Shown here piece by piece: positions 10,706 through 20,368 of a DNA stretch of 64,000 nucleotides (position 1 is its first letter; the number at the start of each line of letters is the position of its first letter). The notes beneath the pieces are model-generated. The model did not search any database. It was not told the DNA's origin and saw only the letters and a list, made by a program, of their open reading frames with translations. This DNA is from Chrysophaeum taylorii (taxonomy: Eukaryota > Sar > Pelagophyceae > Pelagomonadales > Pelagomonadaceae), in contig JAQMWT010000384.1 of assembly GCA_029834535.1 (NCBI GenBank), positions 52,467-116,466 on the forward strand, in the 5' to 3' direction. The position numbers were made by a program, and so were the translations under genes.

Positions 10706-10885
10706 TTTCCCCCTGTAACTCTTTGTATGTCTCTTCTGTTAGCTTTCGTTTGTTAGTTCATTGTGTCTTCCTTCCCCTTTGTTTAGCTAACACCCTTGTT
10801 GATCCCCATGCACACGTTTATTACTCTGCTTCTGAAGAAATCTCTCAGTATTACCTTGACGAAACTACTATTACTTCCATTTACG

Positions 10886-11725
10886 TGAAGCTTTAGCTCC
10901 GACCAATCCTGAGCGTCCTGGCTGGTTGCAAGCCATCGCTAACGAATACAGCTCTCTTGGTCAGCTTGGTTGCTGGGATGTTATGCGCCTTCCTTCGACG
11001 TTTTCTGGCAACATTTGTACTCTCAAGTGGACCCTCCGCAAGAAGTATGACTCTGGCCGCTTCAAATCGTACAAGGCTCGCCTCGTTGTCCGCGGTTACA
11101 CGCAGGTTCACGGCATTGATTATCATGACACCTACTCACCGGTTGCCAACATCGTCACGATCCGTTTCTTTCTAACCTTTGTCGCTGTTCATGACTGGGA
11201 TTTGCACAAGTTGGATGTCAGCTCCGCCTTTATTCAAGCTCCCACAACCCACCGATGGTTCCAAAATCGTTTACAAGCTCCGTCGCTCTTGGTATGGTTG
11301 CAAACAAACTTGTCGTAATTAGTGGCTTTATTTGGCACGCTTTCTCGTCAATGACTGTGGCTTCGTCCGCGGATCTGGTGACACTTGCCATTACAAGCTC
11401 GTGCTCAATTCTACCGTGGTCCTCCGTCTCGTTTTAGTCGTTGATGATCATCTTGTGGCGCACCCTCGTCATTGCATTGGCCATTACCAAGCCTTTTTCC
11501 TCCATATCCGCGCTTTCACTGACGTCAATGAACTTGATCTCACCTCTTACGTTGGCTTTTGAAGCTGAATTGCTCGCTCTTTACGCCGCTACTGCTGAGC
11601 TCTATTGGCTTCTCCAACTTTTTGATGACTTTGATCTCCCTCGTCACACGGTACCAATGTATGTCGATAATAGCACCACCGTCACCCAAGTCCGTCTCCA
11701 ATGTCTCCCGCGGCGCACCCGCCAT
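10886..11725 (+). pseudogene. RE2 Copia reverse transcriptase and RNase H remnant
   Basis: 10886-11290 reads as the N-terminal half of a Copia reverse transcriptase: ANEYSSLGQLGCWDV, YKARLVVRGYTQVHGIDY, YSPVANIVTIR and LHKLDVSSAFIQAP (catalytic motif A, first Asp). The frame then breaks; 11430-11460 keeps a VVDDHLV trace of the catalytic [YF]-V-D-D motif. 11554-11725 shows AELLALYAATAELYWL and VDNSTTVT, the Copia RNase H signature. The region between motif A and the VDD trace is mostly deleted. Clear family assignment, clearly non-functional. Confidence 0.85.
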
Positions 11726-11920
11726 ATTGATATTCGCTTTTACCGCCGAATATCATCGCAACCACATCATTGACCTCCAACATAGCGATATCTTCACCCG
11801 CAGTACGGAAGCTCCTTCCTTCCTCCGGCTTCGTGCTCGTTACCTCACTTCGTGATCTTCGCCCTGATCTCTGCTGTTTTCTTGCCACAATGCCTCTGTG
11901 ACGTCTTCCTTCAAGCTTCT

Positions 11921-12027
11921 CCTCTGTGAGGATCTCACTTACCCCTTTTTCCTCTTCTTTCTTTTTCCAGCACCTGTGTGAGGACCTCACTTACCCCTTT
12001 TTCCTTTTCTTTCTTTTCCAGCACCTG
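11921..12027 (+). repeat. Two LTR-start-like repeats beside the 3' LTR of RE2
   Basis: TGTGAGGATCTCACTTACCCC (about 11926) and TGTGAGGACCTCACTTACCCC (about 11978) each precede a pyrimidine tract ending TCCAGCACC, a tandem unit of about 52 bp. Both resemble the first 26 bases of the LTR at 12028. A normal polypurine tract is not seen before the LTR. Confidence 0.75.
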
Positions 12028-12102
12028 TGTGAGGAAGCTATGACACTTACCCCTGCACCACGTCCCCATTATAGTTCTCACATCCCCATTTCAGTTCTCA
12101 CA
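12028..12102 (+). repeat. 3' LTR of RE2 (75 bp)
   Basis: Nearly identical to 7876-7950 and followed by the target duplication GACAA at 12103-12107. Confidence 0.9.
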
Positions 12103-12177
12103 GACAAACATCTGTCTTTAAATGTCGACTGCTAAGAGGGGGGTGTGTGTGAAACATCTGTCGATTAGTAGTTAGGA

Positions 12178-13132
12178 CTTGAATCTTTTTGTGATCAAAC
12201 CGAATTCAATTTGGTGTGAACAAATTTCGAACAATCACATCAAACTTGTCATATTTGAGACTCGTACTGATGACTGGGTTAGAATTACAGGGGTGGTGTC
12301 AGCGATCTTCCGGAACGAGGCTGTCGACGTCTTGACATCCCTTCGCGCCGCAGCTTGTATTTGCCGACTTTCTCGTACAGTGCTCGACGGTGCAGCAGCA
12401 GCTCCCGTGGAGATCTTGCGGCAGGGCGGGGTTGTCGAGATGCGCGAGGAGGAGGAGGATAAGGAGGTGTTCACTTACGGTCGTGCGAGTTGTTTAAGCA
12501 GGCGTAACGGCACGTGCTCGCGTTGCCGTCCCATGATCAATCTGGACAACTAACTCCTGATCGGGTACGCGACGGTGAGGAACTCCTGAACGTGGTCCTG
12601 TACGGTCCCGCGCAAGTGTGGGACTACAATCTTTGGGTGCTTCACGTGCGTTGCTCGCGCAGTTTCTCGAGGTCGTCGAGTTTCGCGTTCTCGACCCCGA
12701 GTCGATTATCAAAGACGCTCTCCCTCTCGGATTTTGGGACGTAGAATGGGGTGATCCGTCTCACGCAGACCATGTAAGTCTGGTGTCCGATGTCCGCTTG
12801 TTGCTGAAGAATGACGTACGACCACGGCAACACCACCGTGGTGAGTCGCGGTTTGGGTGGCTTCTACGAACGATGGAAGGTACGAGAATGGGCCCAGCTT
12901 AAGTACGCCAAGCCGTGGGAATCAGCTCTCGGGGCCGCGTGTCGCTGCCCGCTCTCCTTGCGTATCGCCGCGCTGTCTTAGGATCTCCTTCTAAGGCGGT
13001 CATGGGGGGGTGCCCATGCCGCGCGTGTAACGCCACGGTAGATTCTGCGTAGCTGCAGCACCTAGCTCTCGTTTTTGAAGCATTTTCGCTCCAAAAGCGC
13101 TCACGCGCCCCCTTTAAAAGCCTCATTAAGTC
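12178..13132. other. 955-bp non-repeat segment between diverging Helitron 5' ends
   Basis: It is bounded by outward-facing copies of TCC[AT][AT]ACTACTAATCGACAGATG (ending at 12177 on the minus strand, starting at 13133 on the plus strand). Inside are short frames: 12179-12553 (plus, 124 codons, with an acidic MREEEEDKE run) and 12618-12902 (plus, LQSLGASRALLAQFLEVVEF...). No family is recognised. It may be the original host sequence between two Helitron insertions, or captured sequence. Confidence 0.5.
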
Positions 13133-13602
13133 CTTACTACTAATCGACAGATGTTTGTCTGTTTGTTTTTAAATGTCGACTGCTAAGAGGGGGGTGTGTG
13201 TGGGGAGCATGACTGTTGTCTGTTTGTCTTTCTGTTTGTTTGTCTTTAAATGTCGACTGCTAAGAGGGGGGTGTGTGTGGGGAGCATGAAGGACGTGGGT
13301 GGGTTTGTGGGGCATGAGGGATGTGCCTGGCGGGCGGAGATAAGTACGCGGGACCTAGTCGGGGTCATCGCCGAGGCGTGGGGCAGGCGAAGAGAGGACG
13401 GGCCCCGCCCGTAAGTCGTACGCATGCTGCCGCCGGACGTATGTGCGACGAAGGGTGACGTCCTGCTGGGATCGGGCGGCCTGGGTGGGGTTCCCCGAGG
13501 CGGCGACATGGGTGAGGGCGGTGAGTCCTTACTACTAATCGACAGATGTTTGTCTGTCTGTCTGTTTGTCTGTCTGTTTGTCTGTCTGTTTGTCTTTAAA
13601 TG
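13133..13602 (+). repeat. Helitron 5' terminal pieces with inverted 385-bp unit fragment
   Basis: Helitron-like 5' termini (TCCTTACTACTAATCGACAG) occur at 13133 and about 13527, each followed by GTTTGTCTG-type simple repeat. Between them, 13240-13525 is an inverted, partial copy of the 380-bp unit from 5825-6801. This looks like serial Helitron insertion into Helitron. Confidence 0.7.
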
Positions 13603-14615
13603 TCCTAACTACTAATCGACAGATGTTTGTTTGTTTGTCTGTCCCTCGATTTAGGGTAAGGATCAGGTAGGCACGAGAGTAAGGATCAGCTAGGCGCGAG
13701 AGCCAGACAGTGATCCTCCAAGCCGTCTACGGCGACCTCGCAGACTATTTCCACGAGCCGCGGCGGCTCTTTCAGTGCGCCATTCTCACGCCCCGTCGAA
13801 ACGATGTTGTCGATGCTGACAACGCGCGCATGACCGCGGCCTTTTTTTCCCGGAGACGAGGCGTCGGAGTTCTTTTCGGCTGACTAGGCTGGGTCGGAAG
13901 ACGACGCCTCGCTCTTTACAGTAGAGTTTTCAACTCCCTGACAACCAACGGGATGCTGACTTTGAGCGCGAGCTTACGGTCTTCGAAACCTCGACCCGTC
14001 GCACGGCCACTGCAACGGTACCAGATACATGATTGATCGTGTCGTTGTCACCAAGGCTCCTCCAACCTGTATCCCTTAAGCCCCGCCGACGCCAAACGAT
14101 CAACAAGAGCCAGGCCAGACGCCCCGCGAGGTCGGCGTCCTCTTTCCCAAGCCCGTCTTCTGCCACGTCCAGCTCTACGTGGCTCTCTGTCGATCGGCAT
14201 CCCCGAGGATATACTCATCTGGGTCGACGACTCCACCCTACCCCACGCGTGCTGCGCAATACCGATAAGCCCCCTCCCGGCGTCTACACGCGCACTATAG
14301 GTGAACTTACTGGGACCACGTGAACTTACTGGGGTTAGAGATTGGGACTAGGTGAACTGAGTGACCAGGTGAAACTGGGACCAGGTGAACATACTGGGGT
14401 TTTTAGAGTAAAGTTTTTAGAGTAAACTCAAAGGTTGGAGGCGCGTGCGGATCAAAGCAGCTTAGATTGGCGGAGGCGAGAGCGACGAGCACAAAGGAGT
14501 TGGTGTGAGCTAGGTGAACTTACTGACCAGGTGTACTTATATGAAACTTGCTGGGACCAGGTGAACTTACTGGGGTTAGAGATTGGGACTAGGTGAAATT
14601 ACTGGCCTGCACTTG
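13603..14615 (+). mobile_element. Helitron copy H3 (defective), complete between termini
   Basis: Begins TCCTAACTACTAATCG at 13603 and ends CCTGCACTTG at 14615, followed by T. The helicase remnant is at about 13700-14300, in the order SQ-VILQAVYGDLADYF, ILTPRRNDVV, RNLDPSHGHCNGTRYMIDRVV, QLYVALCR, DDSTLPHVLRNTDK. The tail (14300-14615) carries TACTGGGACCAGGTGAAC-type repeats including a doubled TTTTTAGAGTAAA also found in H2. It is the inverted sister of H2. Confidence 0.75.
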
Positions 14616-14689
14616 TCGACTGCTAAGAGGGGCGTGTGTGTGGCTGTTTGTCCCCCGATTTAGGGTAAGGATAAGGTAGGCGCGCGAGC

Positions 14690-15612
14690 CAGGCAGTGAT
14701 CCTCCAAGCCGTCTACGGCGACCTCGCAGACTGTTTCCACGACCCGCGGCGGCTCTTTCAGCGCGCCATTCTCACGCCCCGTCGAAACGATGTTGTCGAT
14801 GCTGACAACGCGCGCATGACCGCGGCCTTTCCCCCAGAGACGAGGCGTCGGAGTTCTTTTCGGCCGACTAGGTTGGGTCGGAAGCCGACGCCTCGCTCTT
14901 TACAGTCGAGTTTTCAACTCCCTGACAACCAACGGCATGCTGACTTTGATCGCGAGCTTAAAGTCTTCGCAACCTCGACCCGTCGCACGGCCACTGCAAC
15001 GGTACCAGATACATGATCGATCGTGTTGTGTCACCGAGGCTCCTCCAACCTGCATCCCTTAAGGCCCGCCGACGCCAAACGATCAACAAGAGCCAGGGCC
15101 AGACGCCCCGCGAGGTCGGCGTCCTCTCGCCCAAGCCCGTCTTCTGCCACGTCCAGCTCTACGTGGCTCTCTGTCGATCGGCAACCCCGAGGATATGCTC
15201 TTCTGAGTCGACGACTCCACCCTACCCCACGTGCTGCGCAATACCGATAAGCCCCTCCCGGCGTCTACACGCGTAGGTGAACTTAGGACCAGGTGAACTT
15301 ACTGGGTTGGAAATTGGGACTAGGTGAACTGAGTGACCAGGTGAACTTACTGGGACCAGGTGACTTACTGGGTTTTGACAAGCTAAACTCAAAGGTTGGC
15401 GGCGCGTGCGGATCAAAGCAGCTTAGATTAGCGGAGGTGAGAGCGACGAGCTCAAAGGGGAGTGGGGTGAGTGGGTGTGAGCACGAGTGGGCTTACGCCG
15501 GGATAGAGATTGGGACTAAGTGAACTTACTGACCAGGTGAACTTACTGGGACCAGACCTGAACTTACTAGGGTTAGAGATTGGGACTAGGTGAACTTACC
15601 TGCCTGCACTTG
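14690..15612 (+). mobile_element. Helitron copy H4 (defective)
   Basis: Helicase remnant 14696-15272 and tail to CACTTG at 15612. The 5' terminal TACTACTAATCG sequence is missing; it starts within the GTTTGTCCCCCGATTTAGGG leader, next to the end of H3. One base is lost at GTCGTTGTCACC (here GTTGTGTCACC), so even the residual phase differs from its neighbours. Confidence 0.7.
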
Positions 15613-15694
15613 TTTGTCTTTAAATGTCGACTGCTAAGAGGGGGGTGTGTGTGGGGAGCATGAAGGATGTGGGTGGGTTTGTGGGGTATGAGGG

Positions 15695-16712
15695 ATGTCC
15701 CTCGATTTAGGGTAAGGATCAGGTAGGCCCGCGAGCCAGGCAGGCATTGATCCTCCAAGCCGTCTACGGCGACCTCGCAGACTGTTTCCACGACCCGCGG
15801 CGGCTCTTTCAGCGCGCCATTCTCACGCCCCGTCGAAACGATGTTGTCGATGCTGACAACGCGCGCATGACCGCGGCCTTTTTTCCCGGAGACGAGGCGT
15901 CGGAGTTCTTTTCGGCCGACTAGGTTGGGTCGGAAGACGACGCCTCGCTCTCAAGAGTCGAGTTTTGAACTCCCTGACAACCAACGGCATGCTGACTTTG
16001 ATCGCGAGCTTAAAGTCTTCGCAACCTCGACCCGTCGCACGGCCACTGCAACGGTACCAGATACATGATCGATCGTGTCGTTGTCACCGAGGCTCCTCCA
16101 ACCTGTATCCCTTAAGGCCCGCCGACGCCAAACGATCACCAAGAGCCAGGGCCAGACGCCCCGCGAGGTCGGCGTCCTCTTGGCGAAGCCCGTCTTCTGC
16201 CACGTCCAGCTCTACGTGGCTCTCTGTCGATCGGCAACCCCGAGGATATCCTCTTCTTGGTCGACGACTCCACCCTACTCCACACGTGCTGCGCAATACC
16301 GATAAGCCCCCTCCCGGCGTCTACACGCGCACTATAGGTTAACTTACTGGGACCAGGTGAACTTACTGGAACCAGGTGAACTTACTGGGGTTAGAAATTG
16401 GGACTAGGCGAACTTAGTGACCAGGTGAACTTACTGAGGCCAAGTGTGAACTTACAGGGGCTTTCAGAGTAAACTCAAAGCTTAGCGGCGTGTGCGGATC
16501 AAAGCAGCTTAGATTGGCGGGGGTGAGAGCGACGAGCTCGAAGGAGAGTGGGGTGAGTGGGTGTGGGTTTGCGCCGAGCTTACTGGGGGTAGAGATTGGG
16601 CTTACGCCGAATTTGCTGGGGTTGGAGATTGGGACTAGGTGAACTTAACGGGAACAGGTGAACTTGCTGGGGTTAGAGATTGGGACTAGGTGAACTTACT
16701 GGCCTGCACTTG
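15695..16712 (+). mobile_element. Helitron copy H5 (defective)
   Basis: Helicase remnant 15748-16338, tail 16339-16712 ending CTTG followed by T. It shares with H6 the variant CTCTCAAGAGTCGAG where other copies have CTCTTTACAGTCGAG or similar, so H5 and H6 are closer relatives. 16713-16739 between it and RE3 contains CCAAAGTTTGGTC, part of the pre-insertion target that continues at 28781. Confidence 0.7.
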
Positions 16713-16744
16713 TTTGATTTTAATAGCCAAAGTTTGGTCAATAC

Positions 16745-17059
16745 TGCAGAGAAATCTGCTGCCTCTTACCCTTATCCGTCCGTTGAGAACGTGATCTCTT
16801 CCTTGCCCTTCTTCTGCCTTTCTACACAATCAAATAGTCCTCTGATTTGTGCTTAAGCTCATCATCATGGTCTAGCGCGCCCCGAGGTATGTAGCACTAT
16901 ACACTTTACCTTTCTCGTGTAGTTCTAGATGCCGCCTGTCGTGTTCTGAGGATATAGGGAACATACCTTTTCATTCCCCGAATTAAATACTTCCAGACGT
17001 TCATGATGAGACGGGATGGTTTCCCAGGTGACTTACCACTGCTTGCTAAATGCTCTGCA
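16745..17059 (+). repeat. 5' LTR of RE3 (315 bp)
   Basis: Direct repeat with 28466-28780, only a few base differences (for example TTCTTGCTAAA against CTGCTTTCTAAA near the end). The next bases, GGTTATGGGCCCAGGCGGG, would hold the primer binding site; tRNA not assigned. Confidence 0.95.
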
Positions 17060-17579
17060 GGTTATGGGCCCAGGCGGGTCCCTGAGAAACCATGTGTTAA
17101 AACGTGCACGTAACCTATGGGTTTTGAACTGTTACCGCGCCGGTTCAGCCTCGCCACGTAAACACGCTTGTGAATATTACGCCATTACCATTGGGCTGTA
17201 TATAACATTTTTTGCACACGTGATCGTGTAACCTTGTGTGCACCTGTTCATAGTATCGTATTGTCATGTCAATGTTGATGTGTGTGTAATTGGCTAACCT
17301 GTACTCTTGCACACATGTTATGGAATATTTTGGGTACGTCCACTCGTACATTCCATGGCAATGCACTTAACAAGCTCCTTGAGAGCACCAAAACTAACCA
17401 GCTGCCTGAGTGACTACGCTTAGCGACACTACTCTGGACTCACAGCTTGCACAGTCGTCAAATAGACATCTTTCCATCGAAAACGATGAGTGTACATAGA
17501 CACCGATAGACAGACCCCCTTAGAATGTCTAGACAGTGTCAACTGCGTGACTGAACCCACAGGTTCCCCGTCAACTGCT

Positions 17580-18560
17580 ATGGCAGAACACGCAGCACGA
17601 GCCGCACCCAAGGCGATCACAGGTGCGGATATATTGAAGCTCGAAGCTCCTGTAGTTGAGTTTCTTAACGATGGAAATCGATTTCAGCTTCAGACTCGCA
17701 AGGTATCCTTGCAAATCAAGCATATTAAGCAATTGTTACGGTCCAGTCATGCCGATGCCTTCCTCGAGTACGACTCGTACGAAGCATATACTCGGTCATG
17801 CAAGGACTACGAGATCCTCCGGAATCAAATTCTCGATCGCGTTTTCCTGGAATGGAAGACCGATAGGGCTGCTGATCTCCGTTTAGCTGTTGATGAATTG
17901 CCCCCTGAGTATCAGGAATGGCATTTCACCAACGAAGCTTTCCCAACTTACCTGATGCAGAAGTAGCTCAGCTAGCTACTGTCTGTTACGACTATGAAGT
18001 CAAGGCATTACGTCCTGAAATCAATGCCCGTTTCTTAGAAGAGGAACGAATCTTAAATCGCGCGCACCCGAAAGCATTAGCTTTCGACACCCGTGTTCGT
18101 GCCCCTGTTACTATGTTTTCGTTAACTGCTGCTGACTGGCACACTTATCAGAACACGTATGCTACATTCTTGCATACTTACTTCAATCTTGAAAGTGTTG
18201 GAAAACCGGCACTTGCGGCCTGGCCCGCCATCAATGAGGTATAACAAAAGTTATTTACCCAACAAGGCTCGAGCCATTATGCTCATCGCCTTTAGTCACT
18301 ACGAGTCTGTTACGACTACTGATGTGTCCTATTTGAAACAGCAGTTTAACTCTGTTGTTTATAATCCTAACTGGTATGTCCATGTATTTATCGAAGCTGT
18401 CCTAGCATTTAGGCAAATCTCTTACCAACTTAACCAGGAAGAGACTGACCTTCAATTCGACTTTGGTACTCTTTGTAGAAAAATTATGAAGAGATACATC
18501 GGCATTATGCCGATAATACCAGCAACAATCGTTACGATCGTGGTTGGGTAGATTGGTGTT
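17580..18560 (+). pseudogene. RE3 Gag, N-terminal half, frameshifted
   Basis: Starts at ATG 17580 (MAEHAARAAPKAITGADIL). The text runs through three phases: 17580-17930, about 17930-18244, and 18240-18551, then enters the phase of the frame opening at 18563. The undisrupted relative on the minus strand (RE3', 29134-30601) shows the same protein with fewer breaks, which confirms that the phases belong together: EAPVVEFLNDGNRF, YDSYEAYTRSC, PPEYQEWHF, TYQNTYATFL, NKARAIMLIAF, YLKQQFN, YEEIYRH and NRYDRGW all recur. This is an all-helical capsid-like protein without a known signature that I can name. At least two frame breaks make this copy non-functional. Confidence 0.85.
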
Positions 18561-18562
18561 AT

Positions 18563-20368
18563 ATGTACGAAACCCGATCTTCATCTCGGCCTGTGCCAGA
18601 AGCTGAACGATTGTGTCACCCTACCAACCCTAGCTACATTTTAGAATACGCATTAGACTTATATAATGTAGTATCAAATGGGTCGAACAAAAGACGCTTA
18701 GAACGCCCTGTTTCTTGGCAACCCTATGTCGAAGGTTTATCATCTCAACCAAAGCCAAAGTTACTACTTACAAACACGCTGGATTTAGCAGACAAAAGTC
18801 TGACTCAAACTGCTAACACACTCGCCTTCATCACTGCGTCTCAACCTGGTACATCTTCCACGTTTAATGCTAGACGCTTGCGTAACTCTAATGATGCTCG
18901 CCAGCCTTTCTCTCGCAGCGATTTATCGTATTATCGTTCTGGTGATTCTTACGTCACCAAGAAAACTACAGGACAGTCCCATGATCGCCCAATTTACCCC
19001 CGCACTTTTGACAGGTCCTCTCGGTCTAACATGAAATTATTAGATCGAACAAATCACACCTTAAACACCCTGCGAGAGCAGTGTAGCGAACTTACGAAGC
19101 ATGTGACAGATAATGATACCACGGCTCAGCTACAACAGAATATCAACAAGTTATTTGAGACTCTATTGCAATCAGCTGATATTCTGTCAACGACATCTAC
19201 TGATGACAACAGTAACTTACTTCGTCTAAACGAACAACTCATGTTTGCAGAAGACATCATTTATGATGTAGACGTTCATCTATCCTCGACCGAAAAGTCG
19301 TTAAACTACGTGGAGCCACAACATCATACTGTTGCTACTGCTCCCACCCCAAAGGCAACTCCTCCTACTACAGACACGAAGAATGCCCCCAACACACAGG
19401 GTAATCCCTCCAATATTGTGCCTAACTTCTTTACCGCTTCCGCCATCTCGGCTTTACCACCAGCGTTACTGTCCTCGCTAACTTCACAGGTCCAATCTGC
19501 CCTCAACCAACCACCACAAGCCGAAACCAAAAGGGATGCCAATCATACTTCGCTATCGTCATTTGATGAAAAGCACGGCATGGCTGATGAGGCTGACGAA
19601 CCATCACCACCTGTTCAGCCGATTATTATTCCAACTCGTCTGTTATTGCTGCAGAACTTCTTCACAGGCAGCCTCTCCACTACTTGCCCACATTCGGAAA
19701 ACGCCTTCATCACCAACTACATGAAGGTAAACAGTGTCCCTCCACATTGTTCCTTTCTATATTTTGACTCTTGTGCTACCATCTCATTGATGTCCACTTA
19801 CGATTTTGCAATACCAAATCACATTATTCCACTGGACTCCAAATACGCGCCGATTGTTATTCAAACTGCCACTGGACAACAACGTGCCTCACACATGATG
19901 TTAACGCGTAACATAGTTGTTCCCCTACCAGATCATCCACAAATTGGCTATGTTAAGATCGATTTCGCTTTATGTCTTCAGCCAGTGCACGACCGACATC
20001 TCGCTATCCTGAGCATGCTCGAGTGGAACCAGACGAACCTGACCACTGTGTTCAATGATCGATCTGAGCCAAAGCTCAGCGCTGTCACGAGCCGCATAGA
20101 CAAAGATGTACGTATTCCCATACACTACATAGCAGCTAATTTACCTGCTCTCCCTTGTCTCACCTACAACATCGCTCGCGACAAACAACTCGAACTTCGA
20201 TCCCTCGCATTTCCGCTCAAGCGATACCATGAAAACAGGGATATACTGGCATACTACAACTACCTACTCCAAAGAGTTTTACCGGATCGCCCGTGGATTC
20301 GCCCTTTGGTTCTCGATCTTCGGAAACAGAACAAGTTTGTTCAGCAAAACACACAGCCATTAACCTGA
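18563..20368 (+). CDS. RE3 Gag C-terminus and aspartic protease
   Basis: A 601-codon open frame. Residues 1-150 continue Gag (YETRSSSRPVPEAERLC, FNARRLRN). Residues 150-240 are a helical NTLREQCSELTKHV-type segment. A candidate processing peptide S-T-E-K-S-L-N-Y sits at about residue 242-249. A Pro/Thr/Asn-rich linker follows. Residues about 405-480 are a retropepsin-like domain: LYFDSCATISLM replaces the usual LDSGAT, so the catalytic Asp and Ser are present and Gly is replaced by Cys; a later MLEWNQ resembles the I-L-G-x-[DN] helix. The frame ends with TGA at 20366-20368 and the methyltransferase begins in the same phase, so one stop separates them. Confidence 0.75.
   Translation: MYETRSSSRPVPEAERLCHPTNPSYILEYALDLYNVVSNGSNKRRLERPVSWQPYVEGLSSQPKPKLLLTNTLDLADKSLTQTANTLAFITASQPGTSSTFNARRLRNSNDARQPFSRSDLSYYRSGDSYVTKKTTGQSHDRPIYPRTFDRSSRSNMKLLDRTNHTLNTLREQCSELTKHVTDNDTTAQLQQNINKLFETLLQSADILSTTSTDDNSNLLRLNEQLMFAEDIIYDVDVHLSSTEKSLNYVEPQHHTVATAPTPKATPPTTDTKNAPNTQGNPSNIVPNFFTASAISALPPALLSSLTSQVQSALNQPPQAETKRDANHTSLSSFDEKHGMADEADEPSPPVQPIIIPTRLLLLQNFFTGSLSTTCPHSENAFITNYMKVNSVPPHCSFLYFDSCATISLMSTYDFAIPNHIIPLDSKYAPIVIQTATGQQRASHMMLTRNIVVPLPDHPQIGYVKIDFALCLQPVHDRHLAILSMLEWNQTNLTTVFNDRSEPKLSAVTSRIDKDVRIPIHYIAANLPALPCLTYNIARDKQLELRSLAFPLKRYHENRDILAYYNYLLQRVLPDRPWIRPLVLDLRKQNKFVQQNTQPLT

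Larger units (their letters stand above)
7876..12102 (+). mobile_element. RE2: short-LTR Copia-type retrotransposon, decayed
   Basis: A 4227-bp insertion defined by two 75-bp direct repeats (7876-7950 and 12028-12102), each starting TGTGAG and ending CTCACA, and flanked by the 5-bp duplication GACAA. Internal coding sequence reads on the plus strand: a zinc-knuckle-like CHFGGCKDHFKRDC at about 8773-8814, a Copia reverse transcriptase N-terminus at 10886-11290 and an RNase H remnant at about 11554-11725. Frames are interrupted throughout, so the copy is dead. Integrase is not recognisable. LTRs this short are unusual for an element with pol. The TSD match makes the boundaries secure. Confidence 0.9.

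Noticed and set aside
12151-13160. A 1-kb DNA transposon with terminal inverted repeats
   Set aside because: The inverted ends match Helitron 5' termini (TCCTAACTACTAATCGACAG) that also occur singly at 7830, 13527 and 13603, so they are two separate diverging Helitron starts.
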